From assembly GCA_021287165.1 (NCBI GenBank), contig JAJTAY010000029.1, positions 124,001 to 188,000 on the forward strand: 64,000 nucleotides of DNA, read 5' to 3'. The notes beneath the pieces are model-generated. The model had not been told where the DNA came from. It saw only the letters and a list, made by a program, of their open reading frames with translations, and ran no database searches. Positions within the stretch are counted from its first letter, which is position 1. The number at the start of each line of letters is the position of its first letter. The translations under genes were made by a program, and so were the position numbers. Positions 34,249 to 43,008 of the stretch are shown here, one piece after another. Source of the stretch: Bacteroidia bacterium. Lineage in GTDB: Bacteria > Bacteroidota > Bacteroidia > Bacteroidales > F082.

Positions 34249-36399
34249 TCATTTTCTTTTGAATAGCTTTCCAATGTATTTTCCAAATTCCTCGATCTTA
34301 TCAAGATTTTCGCTTAATGGCTCAAAAACAGAGGCTTCACTGAGGTTTACAGACTGCCATTTTTCGGTGGATTGGGAGGGATAAACCAGAATGAAGTTGT
34401 TGTTGGTGAAATATTTGTTCAGGTACGACGGAATTTTTGTCATTTGGTCATTGTAGGAAAGGAATCCTTTACGGCTCATGATAATCATCAAGGTATCATT
34501 TTCCCTGATTTCGCGACTTAGGACGAGAAAATCATCCCATTCGGTAAATTCGTTAAAGTTGGCCTCTATGGGATGATTTTTCTGTACAACACGAAGCCAC
34601 TGTATGGTTTGCGGTGTGGCAAAGAAGTCGATCCGGGCACCCGTATTTCGGCTGATATTCCACACTTTAACTACCCACAAAGGAAATCCCAATTCCCTTT
34701 CAGCGCGTTCGGGAACAACAACGATATAGCGCTTAATCGTTTGAATGGGCTGCGAGGCTTTGTTGATCCAAACTGAAAAGTCTGATTTGAGCAAAATTCC
34801 TTCGGTAAGATTTCCGAGAAAATTATCGCTGAGTCCCTTACGGCTCTGCACGCCCAGCACCAGATCGGTGCTTTTGGTTTCGTTGGCTGCGCTGGTTATA
34901 CCATTGACAAGATTGAGGTCATATCTCAGTACTTTTCGCATAAAAACGTCTGAAGCGGATGCTATGTCGGCTGCTTCATCCAAAAGCTTGTCTGCGCCTT
35001 TTTCCGAAAGTTCTCTCGACCTGTCGTTATTGAGCACATGCAAACCTATAACATCGTGCTTGTTGTTTTTCGACTTAATGAGCATACTGAGATTTACCAA
35101 CTCGTTTAGGGTGTCGGCATTCGAAAGCGCGACCAGAATTCTCTCAGAAGCGGTGTCCGATTCCTGCTCATCACCCATTTCTGACAAGGCAAGATGTTGA
35201 GCACCTTTTTGTGCAGCAAATGAGGCTACGGTGCACGTTATCAGAATCATAACAATCGATCCGTTAAGCACGGCATCGTTGAGAAGTCGGATGGGAGCTC
35301 CGGTGGCGTCGTAACCCAGAATAATATTGTAGCCCACCAATACGGCGGCGAGCGTGGCTGCGGCCTGTGCATTGCTAAGCCCGAAAATCACATTTCGTTC
35401 GTAGAGCTTCATTCCGAAAATTTTCTGAGTAACGAATGCAGCCAGGTATTTTCCGGAAATTGCAATAAGCGTCATCACCACAGCAACGATAATGGTTTCC
35501 GTATCGCGGACAAAGGCCCGGTAATCGACCAACATGCCTACGCCAATAAGAAATAGCGGGATAAACAGGGCATTGCCGACAAACTCAATACGGTTCATCA
35601 GTGGTGAAGTGCGCGGAATAAGTTTATTGAGTGCAAGCCCTGCAAGGAATGCTCCGATAATGTGCTCAATGCCGGCAGCCTGTGCAAGGGCTGCTCCGAG
35701 GAATACCATAGCCAACGAAAAGATATACTGAAGGATATTATCGTCGTATTTTTTGAAAAACCAACGGCTGACGAGTGGAAAAATAAAAACAACCGTAAGC
35801 GTGAATATGGTGATGGAAATGCCAAGTCTGAGCCAGAAGTCAGAAGTAATTTCACCGGTTGCCATATTGGCTATAACGGCGAGAACGAGCAGCGCCAGGG
35901 TATCAGTTATCAGCGTGCCGCCAACGGCAATAACCACCGACCTGCTGTTTTGAACGCCCAGTTTGCTTATTATGGGATAGGCAAGCAAGGTGTGCGATGC
36001 AAACATACTGGCCAGCAGTACCGACGTCATTACAGTGAAGTTGAGCAGGAAAATACCGGCACTTATCCCAAGCACCATCGGAATAGTAAACGTAAGCAAG
36101 CCAAAGGTTAAACTCCTGCCACTGTTTTTTCGAAACGTTCCCAGGTCGATTTCGAGACCCGCGAGAAACATAATATAAAGGAGGCCTACAGTTCCGTATA
36201 GCGTTATGCTGCTGTCGCGCAATAAAAGATTAAGTCCGTGAGGTCCGATCAGCGCGCCTGCAATGATCAAACCAATGAGGTGAGGAATTTTGAGCTTATT
36301 GAGAAGGATTGGTGCAAACAGAATGATAAACAAAATGATCGAAAAAATAAGCACCGGATCTTTAAGCGGCAGGCTCAGGCTTTGGATAAGTATAAGCAT
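34249..36399 (-). CDS. CPA2-type cation:proton antiporter with C-terminal cytoplasmic domain
   Basis: 716 residues. About 12 membrane segments (1-400) follow the Na+/H+ exchanger (KefB/NapA-like) pattern: IGLIIAGALIGPHGLNLL, YIMFLAGLEIDLGTFRKN, and AAGIEHIIGAFLAGLALNKLIP. About 300 residues of soluble domain follow, with universal-stress-protein-like features (ERILVALSNADTLNELVNLSMLI, VIGLHVLNND). No TrkA/KTN domain is seen. It probably exchanges Na+ or K+ for H+; the ion is not determined. Divergent from the carotenoid operon. Confidence 0.88.
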   Translation of the reverse strand: MLILIQSLSLPLKDPVLIFSIILFIILFAPILLNKLKIPHLIGLIIAGALIGPHGLNLLLRDSSITLYGTVGLLYIMFLAGLEIDLGTFRKNSGRSLTFGLLTFTIPMVLGISAGIFLLNFTVMTSVLLASMFASHTLLAYPIISKLGVQNSRSVVIAVGGTLITDTLALLVLAVIANMATGEITSDFWLRLGISITIFTLTVVFIFPLVSRWFFKKYDDNILQYIFSLAMVFLGAALAQAAGIEHIIGAFLAGLALNKLIPRTSPLMNRIEFVGNALFIPLFLIGVGMLVDYRAFVRDTETIIVAVVMTLIAISGKYLAAFVTQKIFGMKLYERNVIFGLSNAQAAATLAAVLVGYNIILGYDATGAPIRLLNDAVLNGSIVMILITCTVASFAAQKGAQHLALSEMGDEQESDTASERILVALSNADTLNELVNLSMLIKSKNNKHDVIGLHVLNNDRSRELSEKGADKLLDEAADIASASDVFMRKVLRYDLNLVNGITSAANETKSTDLVLGVQSRKGLSDNFLGNLTEGILLKSDFSVWINKASQPIQTIKRYIVVVPERAERELGFPLWVVKVWNISRNTGARIDFFATPQTIQWLRVVQKNHPIEANFNEFTEWDDFLVLSREIRENDTLMIIMSRKGFLSYNDQMTKIPSYLNKYFTNNNFILVYPSQSTEKWQSVNLSEASVFEPLSENLDKIEEFGKYIGKLFKRK

Positions 36400-36436
36400 A
36401 GCTTTGCAGTTCTGTAATGTTTGATGCCTTTCGGCA

Positions 36437-36444
36437 CAAAGTTA
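36437..36444 (-). promoter_or_regulatory. -7 box (TAACTTTG) for the antiporter gene
   Basis: Exact TAnnTTTG on the minus strand, 37 bases upstream of the ATG at 36399; a T run lies near the -33 position. Confidence 0.42.
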
Positions 36445-36506
36445 GCGGTTTCCCAATTGCGAAAAAATTACTGAGTGTTTAATGTAAGGATGCTAAGTTT
36501 GAACAA

Positions 36507-36514
36507 TACCTTTG
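36507..36514 (+). promoter_or_regulatory. -7 box (TACCTTTG) for the carotenoid operon
   Basis: Exact TAnnTTTG, 31 bases upstream of crtI. No recognisable repressor or light-regulator operator in the 146-base divergent gap. Confidence 0.45.
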
Positions 36515-36545
36515 ATAGGTTGTTTAACGGACACTTACAAATAAT

Positions 36546-38018
36546 ATGGGAAAGAGGGTTGTTGTAATCGGTGCCGGGTTTTCCGGGCTTTCGTCTGCTG
36601 CAGTGCTGGCTAAGCATGGCTTTGAAGTGGAAGTAATCGAGCGCCATGATATGCCTGGAGGAAGAGCACGTCGCTTCAGCGAGGATGGTTTCACGTTCGA
36701 TATGGGCCCAAGTTGGTACTGGATGCCAGATGTTTTCGAACAGTTTTTCAATTATTTTGGAAAGACTGTGGCGGATTATTACCAACTCGAGCGACTCGAC
36801 CCATCCTACACCATTTATTTTGATAAAAACGACCGTGTTGATATTCCGGCTGATCTCAACCAGCTGGTGGCATTGTTCGAGAGCATCGAGCCAGGCAGCG
36901 GAAAAAAACTTCACAAATTCCTTGATGAAGCCGCTTATAAATACAACATAGGGATTAACCGTCTGGTGCACAAGCCTGCAAAAAGCCTGACCGAATACCT
37001 GGAGTGGGACATTATAAAGGGTGTTTTCAGGATGCACCTCTTTCAGTCCTTTGCTGCTTATATCCGGAAATATTTCAAAGATCCCCGACTGCTCAGGGCG
37101 CTTGAGTTTCCGGTGATTTTTCTGGGCGCAACCGCCGACAAGATTCCCGCTTTATACAGCCTCATGAATTATGGTGATATTGTTCTGGGCACATGGTACC
37201 CGAGAAATGGTATGTTTAGCATTGTGCAAGGATTTGAGCAACTGGCAAAGGAGCAGGGAGTTAAATTCAGTTACAACGAAGAGGTAAAATCGCTGGAAGT
37301 AAGTGGTGGTGCAATAAATACGGTGCATACCGACAAAAGGAGTTTAAAGGCCGATTATGTAATTGCCAGCGCTGATTATCATCACGTGGAACAAAAACTC
37401 CTTCCCCCACCCTACCGTCGTTACGATGAGCAGTATTGGGATAAAAGGGTGATGTCGCCTTCCTCGCTGATTTATTACCTTGGCATCAACAAAAAGCTGG
37501 ACAACATTCTGCACCACACCTTAATATTCAATCCTGAATTTGATCAACACGCGCGGGACATTTACGACACCCCCCGCTGGCCCGAAAAACCCGCAGTTTA
37601 TCTCAGTTGCACTTCCCAAACCGATCCCACTGTTGCTCCGGCTGGAATGGAAAATCTTTTTGTGCTGATTCCGGTAGCTCCGGGACTAAACGACACTGAC
37701 GAAGTACGGCAGCATTATTTTGATTACTCCATCGACAGAATTGAAGAAGTAACCGGGAACAGTTTCAAGGAGAATATTATTTACAAGAGGTTTTACTCCA
37801 ACCGTGACTTTGCTTCCGACTATTACGCCTATAAGGGAAACGCATACGGTTTGGCTAACACATTGATGCAAACAGCCATACTAAAGCCTTCGATGTTTAG
37901 CAAAAAGATCAGCAATTTGCTCTACACCGGTCAACTCACCACGCCCGGACCAGGTGTTCCGCCTACAATTATTTCGGGTCAGGTGGCTGCTAAAGAAATT
38001 ATTAAACGTCAAAAATAA
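36546..38018 (+). CDS. crtI: Phytoene desaturase family protein (CrtI-type)
   Basis: 490 residues. CrtI oxidises phytoene stepwise to lycopene (or neurosporene) with FAD. The N-terminal dinucleotide-binding motif VVVIGAGFSGLSSAAVLAKHGF runs into VIERHDMPGGRARRFSEDGF, followed by FDMGPSWYWMP. The C-terminal FAD segment YTGQLTTPGPGVPPTIISGQVAAKEI is the bacterial phytoene dehydrogenase signature. Step number cannot be read from sequence. It starts an operon: crtB begins 6 bases downstream, then an unknown exported protein, idi and crtZ, all on the same strand. Confidence 0.94.
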   Translation: MGKRVVVIGAGFSGLSSAAVLAKHGFEVEVIERHDMPGGRARRFSEDGFTFDMGPSWYWMPDVFEQFFNYFGKTVADYYQLERLDPSYTIYFDKNDRVDIPADLNQLVALFESIEPGSGKKLHKFLDEAAYKYNIGINRLVHKPAKSLTEYLEWDIIKGVFRMHLFQSFAAYIRKYFKDPRLLRALEFPVIFLGATADKIPALYSLMNYGDIVLGTWYPRNGMFSIVQGFEQLAKEQGVKFSYNEEVKSLEVSGGAINTVHTDKRSLKADYVIASADYHHVEQKLLPPPYRRYDEQYWDKRVMSPSSLIYYLGINKKLDNILHHTLIFNPEFDQHARDIYDTPRWPEKPAVYLSCTSQTDPTVAPAGMENLFVLIPVAPGLNDTDEVRQHYFDYSIDRIEEVTGNSFKENIIYKRFYSNRDFASDYYAYKGNAYGLANTLMQTAILKPSMFSKKISNLLYTGQLTTPGPGVPPTIISGQVAAKEIIKRQK

Positions 38019-38024
38019 TTTGTT

Positions 38025-38864
38025 ATGAAGGCGCTATACGACCAGGTTTCTTACAAAATAAGCAAACTGACCACAAGGAGCTATACCACTTCTTTTTCCT
38101 TGGGAATCAGGCTCTTTCATAAGCGATACCATGACCCTATTTATGCCATTTATGGTTTTGTGAGGCTCGCCGACGAAATTGTTGACTCGTTTCACGATTA
38201 CGACAAAGAGACCCTGATGCGCGAGTTCAGAAAGGAAACCGAAGAGGCAATCCGTCGACGGATAAGCCTCAATCCGGTGCTCAACAGTTTCCAGGACACG
38301 GTGCACAGATATAATATCCATTGGGAGCATATCGATAGATTTTTGAAAAGCATGGAGATGGATCTTGACAAGATTGAGTATAACCAGATGCTTTACGAGG
38401 ATTATATTCTGGGTTCGGCCGAGGTGGTTGGTCTTATGTGCCTGCATGTATTTACCAATGGCGACCTTGAAGAATATGAACGCCTGAAGCGCCCTGCAAT
38501 GCGTTTGGGATCGGCCTTTCAAAAGATCAATTTCTTTCGCGATCTTCACAACGACCACAAGCACCTTGGCCGCGCCTATTTTCCCGGCCTCGACATCAAT
38601 AATTTCGACCGAATGAAAAAAGAAGAAATTGAAGAGGATATTGAAAAAGATTTTCGCGACGGGCTTGAAGGCATTCGCCAGCTACCCAATGGTGTCAGGC
38701 TTGGCGTGTATGTAGCCTACGTGTATTACTACCAGCTTTTTCAGAAAATCAAAAGACTGAATGCCAAACGCCTTCTCGAGGATAAACGTATTCGTATAAA
38801 CAATGGGTCGAAGTATCTGTTGATGGCAAGTTCGTATGTACGTCACAAATTCAACCTGTTGTAA
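38025..38864 (+). CDS. crtB: Phytoene synthase (squalene/phytoene synthase family)
   Basis: 279 residues. It joins two GGPP to make phytoene. The first aspartate-rich motif is D50-E-I-V-D54 (RLADEIVDSFHD), the second D173-L-H-N-D177 (NFFRDLHNDH); both bind Mg-diphosphate. SYTTSFSLGIRLF and YAIYGFVRLADE match phytoene synthases. A squalene synthase is less likely given crtI next door. crtI ends 6 bases upstream; the next gene starts directly after the stop. Confidence 0.94.
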   Translation: MKALYDQVSYKISKLTTRSYTTSFSLGIRLFHKRYHDPIYAIYGFVRLADEIVDSFHDYDKETLMREFRKETEEAIRRRISLNPVLNSFQDTVHRYNIHWEHIDRFLKSMEMDLDKIEYNQMLYEDYILGSAEVVGLMCLHVFTNGDLEEYERLKRPAMRLGSAFQKINFFRDLHNDHKHLGRAYFPGLDINNFDRMKKEEIEEDIEKDFRDGLEGIRQLPNGVRLGVYVAYVYYYQLFQKIKRLNAKRLLEDKRIRINNGSKYLLMASSYVRHKFNLL

Positions 38865-39401
38865 ATGAGGGTAGTATTGTTATTATTGCTTTCGTTTATT
38901 GCAAATCAATCCATAGCCTCCAATCTGGAAAAAGCGCGCAAGCTGTTTTTCAGAATTGAGGAAAGTCGAAACAATGCCCTTGAGCTTCAGCATATTACAG
39001 CCCAAGGAGTAAAGAATGGTAATTTGCTTCTTACTGGCTATCATGCCGTTGCTACGGCAAACCTGGCATTGCACACTATTATGCCGATTTCCAAGTACAA
39101 CTACTTCCGTCAGGGACGTGATATGATTGAAGATGCCATCCTACAAATGCCTGATAATGTGGAATTAAGATTTTTGAGATTGACTATCCAAATTGGAACG
39201 CCGGCCTTTCTCAACTACAATCATCATATTGCCACCGACCGTGAGATGATACTTGCCCACCTCGAAAAGCAAGCCGGCATATGGAAACACGAGGCTCAAT
39301 TCTGGTCGATGGTATTGGTATATTTGCGCGACCGCAGCAGACCTGATCAGGCCAGCCGCGCCAGAATTTTGAAGTTAATGGAATCAAATACCCTAACCTA
39401 A
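38865..39401 (+). CDS. Unknown exported protein inside the carotenoid operon
   Basis: 178 residues, not recognised. Residues 1-19 form a signal peptide (VVLLLLLSFIANQSIAS). The mature part is mostly helical with a TPR-like feel (NLEKARKLFFRIEESRNNAL, then GRDMIEDAILQMPDNVELRF, which resembles a loose TPR) and no membrane helices. It is not a lycopene cyclase: it lacks the membrane segments of CrtYcd and the Rossmann motif of CrtY. It abuts crtB and is 11 bases from idi, so it is made with the carotenoid enzymes. It may help place pigment or enzymes at the membrane; this is a guess. Confidence 0.75.
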   Translation: MRVVLLLLLSFIANQSIASNLEKARKLFFRIEESRNNALELQHITAQGVKNGNLLLTGYHAVATANLALHTIMPISKYNYFRQGRDMIEDAILQMPDNVELRFLRLTIQIGTPAFLNYNHHIATDREMILAHLEKQAGIWKHEAQFWSMVLVYLRDRSRPDQASRARILKLMESNTLT

Positions 39402-39412
39402 CAATAAGCGGA

Positions 39413-39943
39413 ATGACTGAGGAATTTGTGGTATTGGTAAACGACAAAGACCAGCAAATCGGGTTGATGGAGAAAATGGAGGCTCATATCCAAGGCATTC
39501 TGCATAGGGCATTTTCTATTTTTCTGTTCAACACCAAAGGCGAAATGCTGCTTCAACAACGGGCATTGAGCAAGTATCACTCACCCGGACTCTGGACAAA
39601 CACCTGCTGCAGCCACCCGCGTGATGGCGAAAGTCTTGAGCAAGCCACCCAGCGAAGGCTGTACGAAGAAATGGGCATGCGATGCGAAATGCGCAAAGCC
39701 TTCGACTTCATTTACAAGGCCGATGTAGGGCAAGGGCTTACGGAGCACGAATTTGATCATGTTTTTGTCGGCACTACTGATCTGGAGCCTGAAATAAACA
39801 AAGAAGAAGTGGCCGACTGGAAGTATATGCTTGTATCTGAGGTTGCTGCATCGATGGAGGCACATCCTGAGCAATACACAGTTTGGTTCCGAATTGCTTT
39901 CAAACAGATTGAGGATTATCTGAAAACCAATAAAATAGAATAA
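39413..39943 (+). CDS. idi: Isopentenyl-diphosphate delta-isomerase, type I
   Basis: 176 residues, the size of E. coli Idi. It interconverts IPP and DMAPP, feeding prenyl chains to carotenoids. The Nudix fold shows SPGLWTNTCCSHPRDGESLEQA with the catalytic Cys at 66 and metal-binding residues in the following Nudix helix (RRLYEEMGMR). EHEFDHVFVG carries the further metal/catalytic Glu. The type is metal-dependent and not flavin-dependent. crtZ begins one base after the stop. Confidence 0.95.
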   Translation: MTEEFVVLVNDKDQQIGLMEKMEAHIQGILHRAFSIFLFNTKGEMLLQQRALSKYHSPGLWTNTCCSHPRDGESLEQATQRRLYEEMGMRCEMRKAFDFIYKADVGQGLTEHEFDHVFVGTTDLEPEINKEEVADWKYMLVSEVAASMEAHPEQYTVWFRIAFKQIEDYLKTNKIE

Positions 39944-39944
39944 A

Positions 39945-40403
39945 ATGACCTGGTATTTTGCAACGTTAATAACACTGGCATTTTTCCTCTTCATGGAATT
40001 TGTGGCCTGGTTTTCGCATAAGTACATTATGCATGGGTTTTTATGGGTATTGCACAAGGATCATCACATACGCGATGGCCGGAAGTTTGAGTGGAACGAT
40101 GTGTTTGCGCTCATTTTTGCCACCCCAAGCTTTCTGTTTATTTTCTTTGGTATTCAGTCGGGCTTCGACTGGAAGTTTTATGCCGGATTAGGCATTGCAC
40201 TTTATGGATTGTCCTACTTCCTGTTTCACGATGTGCTTGTGCACCGCAGGCTTCATATGCTCGACAAACTGACCAATCGTTACCTAAGAGCTACGATAAC
40301 CGCCCACCTTGATCACCACAAACCTAATGCACATTACAACTACGGTTTTTTGGTGGCGCCCTGGAAGTATTACAAAGAAGAGTGGGCCAAGAAAACCAGG
40401 TAG
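39945..40403 (+). CDS. crtZ: Beta-carotene hydroxylase (fatty-acid-hydroxylase superfamily)
   Basis: 152 residues. The di-iron histidine clusters are all visible: SHKYIMHG, HKDHHIRD, FHDVLVHRRLH and HLDHHKPNAHY. CrtZ adds 3-hydroxyl groups to the beta-ionone rings of beta-carotene, making zeaxanthin. Four membrane segments (for example LITLAFFLFMEFVAWF, LIFATPSFLFIFFGI) place it in the inner membrane. It needs a cyclised substrate, yet no lycopene cyclase is in the window. Last gene of the operon; an inverted repeat follows. Confidence 0.93.
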   Translation: MTWYFATLITLAFFLFMEFVAWFSHKYIMHGFLWVLHKDHHIRDGRKFEWNDVFALIFATPSFLFIFFGIQSGFDWKFYAGLGIALYGLSYFLFHDVLVHRRLHMLDKLTNRYLRATITAHLDHHKPNAHYNYGFLVAPWKYYKEEWAKKTR

Positions 40404-40432
40404 AAGATTCCCAACATCAATTCAGGATGTAA

Positions 40433-40467
40433 GAACAACAGCCGCTCCCCCCGGGCGGCTGTTGTTC
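40433..40467. terminator. Perfect inverted repeat after the carotenoid operon
   Basis: Thirteen-base perfect stem (40433-40445 with 40455-40467), loop of nine bases rich in C. No T run follows on the plus strand, so it is either a factor-independent terminator of weak type or an mRNA-stabilising hairpin. Confidence 0.6.
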
Positions 40468-40558
40468 GTTAAAACAAAGCACTGAACCAAACTAGATTGC
40501 AAATAAATGGGTCGCATGGCATAAGCACAATACGGTAAAACACTTAGATGAAAACAAT

Positions 40559-41002
40559 TTAAAGACTAAGCACTTTCTCGGCATCCGGGAAAAGTAAATC
40601 GATCCTGCCATATGGATGCCAGATCGATCTGCCGATATCATGCAGCTGACGGTGAACAATTTCAAAGAAACCATCATCAACAACGATCAGAAGCCATATC
40701 TCTGCTAATTTTGGATTGGAATTGTAAAGCTGAAATAATTCCGACTTTTTGCTGACAATGGCATTCAGTTTAGCAGAAAACAACTGAACGACTTCCGCCT
40801 TACGATCTGCAACGACTGACTCCTGACCGAAAATTGTGAGTTTGGTAACTTCCACTCCAATTGCCTGCCTGAGCGATGTAAACAAAAGAAAATCAGGCGA
40901 CTCAGAAGAAATGACCTTCGCCTTTGGCACGTCCCTGGCCAATTTCATCCAAAGCTTTAAGGCTTCTCGTTCGTCAGATTTTTGATGATTAATGATATTC
41001 AA
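40559..41002 (-). CDS. Hypothetical protein, possible PD-(D/E)XK nuclease fold
   Basis: 147 residues, not recognised. A segment ESPDFLLFTSLRQAIGVEVT gives Pro36-Asp37 followed 13 residues later by Glu51-Val-Thr, which resembles the PD...(D/E)xK core of restriction-like nucleases with the Lys replaced or shifted (Lys54). The following helix (ADRKAEVVQLFSAKLNAIV) and strand (IWLLIVVDDG) could complete the fold. No partner methylase or toxin partner is adjacent. Both neighbours are on the plus strand. It could equally be an unrelated small protein. Confidence 0.6.
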   Translation of the reverse strand: MNIINHQKSDEREALKLWMKLARDVPKAKVISSESPDFLLFTSLRQAIGVEVTKLTIFGQESVVADRKAEVVQLFSAKLNAIVSKKSELFQLYNSNPKLAEIWLLIVVDDGFFEIVHRQLHDIGRSIWHPYGRIDLLFPDAEKVLSL

Positions 41003-41110
41003 GTTGATGTACTTAATTTAAAAGCCTCATTTTCTTATAGAAAAGTTCACCATTGCTTAAGATTGACATCAGATACCGGGCATTGATTTGCAGCTTATAA
41101 ATCATGCTAT

Positions 41111-41968
41111 ATGGGAATACCCCGTCGCAGGCCTGAAATTGTCGTTCTTTCCGATGTTCATCTGGGCACACGCGGCTGTCGGGCTGCCGAACTTCATGCT
41201 TACCTGAAAAGTATTGAGCCAAAAATACTCATTTTGAACGGCGACATTATCGACATCTGGCAATTCCGAAAACATTACTGGCCTCCCCTGCATATGAAAA
41301 TCGTCAAGCAGATCATCGCCATGGCGGCCCGAAAAACCAAGGTTTACTACATAACGGGTAATCATGACGAGATGTTAAGGCGATTCAACGGTTTCTCCAT
41401 CGGTAACCTGCATATCGTAAACCAGCTTTCGCTCGACCTGGAAGGCGAGAACACCTGGTTTTTTCATGGCGATGTATTCGATGTGGTGATGAAATACTCC
41501 AAGTGGCTTGCCAAGCTCGGTGCAATAGGATATGATAGTCTTATATGGTTGAATACCAATATCAACAGCATTAGAGCGGTGTTTAAAATGGAGAAGGTCT
41601 CGTTTTCGAAGAAAGTAAAAGAGAATGTGAAATCGGCCGTGAAGTTCATCAATGATTTCGAGCTCACCGCAGCCGAACTCGCCGCCCGCAAGGGTTACAG
41701 TGCCATTGTGTGCGGGCATATTCATCATCCGGAGATGAGAATGGTGCCCACAAGCCACCACGATGTCAAATACCTCAACTCGGGCGACTGGATCGAAAAC
41801 CTAACTGCATTGGAATATGATGTGGCAGCCGGATGGTCGATGTTCGAATTCAGGAAAAGCGGCCTTTCGCCTAGTCTGAAAAACGTTTCCGATGATGCGT
41901 TGTTTGCCGTTGACGAGCTGAAGGCCAACGAACTGTTTGCCTTAATGGTCAAAGAATTCAACGGATGA
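41111..41968 (+). CDS. UDP-2,3-diacylglucosamine diphosphatase-like metallophosphoesterase
   Basis: 285 residues. The calcineurin-like phosphoesterase motifs are complete: DVHLG (D15, H17), NGDIID, GNHDE, FHGD and GHIHHPEMR. The overall pattern (COG2908) is that of LpxH, which cleaves UDP-diacylglucosamine in lipid A synthesis, but it is longer than LpxH (about 240). A paralogous role on another diphosphate is possible. Its stop overlaps the start of a glycosyltransferase gene by 4 bases, so the two act together, perhaps in making a glycolipid. Confidence 0.83.
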   Translation: MGIPRRRPEIVVLSDVHLGTRGCRAAELHAYLKSIEPKILILNGDIIDIWQFRKHYWPPLHMKIVKQIIAMAARKTKVYYITGNHDEMLRRFNGFSIGNLHIVNQLSLDLEGENTWFFHGDVFDVVMKYSKWLAKLGAIGYDSLIWLNTNINSIRAVFKMEKVSFSKKVKENVKSAVKFINDFELTAAELAARKGYSAIVCGHIHHPEMRMVPTSHHDVKYLNSGDWIENLTALEYDVAAGWSMFEFRKSGLSPSLKNVSDDALFAVDELKANELFALMVKEFNG

Positions 41969-43008
41969 AGATACTTTTTGCTGTTCAGGGCACCGGCAAC
42001 GGACATCTGAGCCGGGCCACGCAGATTTATCCCAGTTTGACAAGGTTCGGTCAGGTTGACGTTTTGATCAGCGGGACGGAGAACGCCATTAGGCCTAATT
42101 TTCCTGTTCGTTATCGCTACGATGGCCTTGGTTTTGCGTTCGGCCAAAAAGGCGGCATCGACATTAAAAAAACCTATGCCGATGCAAGAATCTGGAGGTT
42201 TTTGAAGTCAGTCGAAGAAGTGCCGGTAAAAAATTACGACCTCGTTATCAACGACTTTGAACCCATCACTGCATGGGCTTGCCGTTTGCGCGAAATACCC
42301 TTGGTGGCACTTAGCCATCAATCCTCATTGCTCAAAGCCGGGGTGCCTAAACTCCTTACCCCTGATTTAGCGGCCGAACTTGTTCTCCGGCATTACGCGC
42401 CGGCACCGGCGAGTGTAGGCTATCATTTCGAGCAGTACCATCCCGATATATTCACGCCTGTAATCCGTCATGAACTTTATGCTGCTAAAAGAAATCAGAA
42501 ATCACATATCACAGTCTATCTGCCGGCTTTTTCTGTCGAAAAGCTTTCGCAGGCTCTTCCCCGTATCAGGGGATTACAATGGCATGTATTTTCCCGACAT
42601 GAATACCAGCTGTCCGGGCGCGACGACATCAGAATATTCGCCGTTGATGCTAAAGCTTTTGTGCTAAGCATGAGCTCGGCTTCGGGTGTGTTGTGCGGAG
42701 CAGGTTTCGAAACACCTGCCGAGGCGCTGCATTTGGGAATTCCGTTGATGGTAGTGCCAATGCGCGGCCAATACGAGCAAGCATGCAATGCAGCCGCAAT
42801 TGAGAAAATCGGTGCAGGGGTGATCTGGAAAACTTCCGATCTGAGGCCTGAAAAGATTATAGAATGGGTCGAATCGCGAAAAGCAATCAAAATGGAGTAC
42901 CCCAATGTGATTGAAGCTTCGCTCGAACGCCTAATGGAGCTTTACGAAACCGAGGTAAAAAATGGTGTTGGACTACTTCAGGGATTAAGGTCGCTCCTTG
43001 CAGGCTAA
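41965..43008 (+). CDS. GT28/MurG-like glycosyltransferase
   Basis: 347 residues of GT-B fold. The N-terminus ILFAVQGTGNGHLSRATQIYP matches the GxGxGH loop of MurG and UGT-like enzymes. VINDFEPITAWACRLREIPLVALSHQSS and GVLCGAGFETPAEALHLGIPLMVVPMRGQYEQ are the donor-binding part of the family, the latter with the GxxE(T/S)xxE-like turn. Donor and acceptor unknown. It is translationally coupled to the LpxH-like gene. Its stop overlaps the lipoprotein stop by 4 bases on the other strand. Confidence 0.83.
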   Translation: MKILFAVQGTGNGHLSRATQIYPSLTRFGQVDVLISGTENAIRPNFPVRYRYDGLGFAFGQKGGIDIKKTYADARIWRFLKSVEEVPVKNYDLVINDFEPITAWACRLREIPLVALSHQSSLLKAGVPKLLTPDLAAELVLRHYAPAPASVGYHFEQYHPDIFTPVIRHELYAAKRNQKSHITVYLPAFSVEKLSQALPRIRGLQWHVFSRHEYQLSGRDDIRIFAVDAKAFVLSMSSASGVLCGAGFETPAEALHLGIPLMVVPMRGQYEQACNAAAIEKIGAGVIWKTSDLRPEKIIEWVESRKAIKMEYPNVIEASLERLMELYETEVKNGVGLLQGLRSLLAG

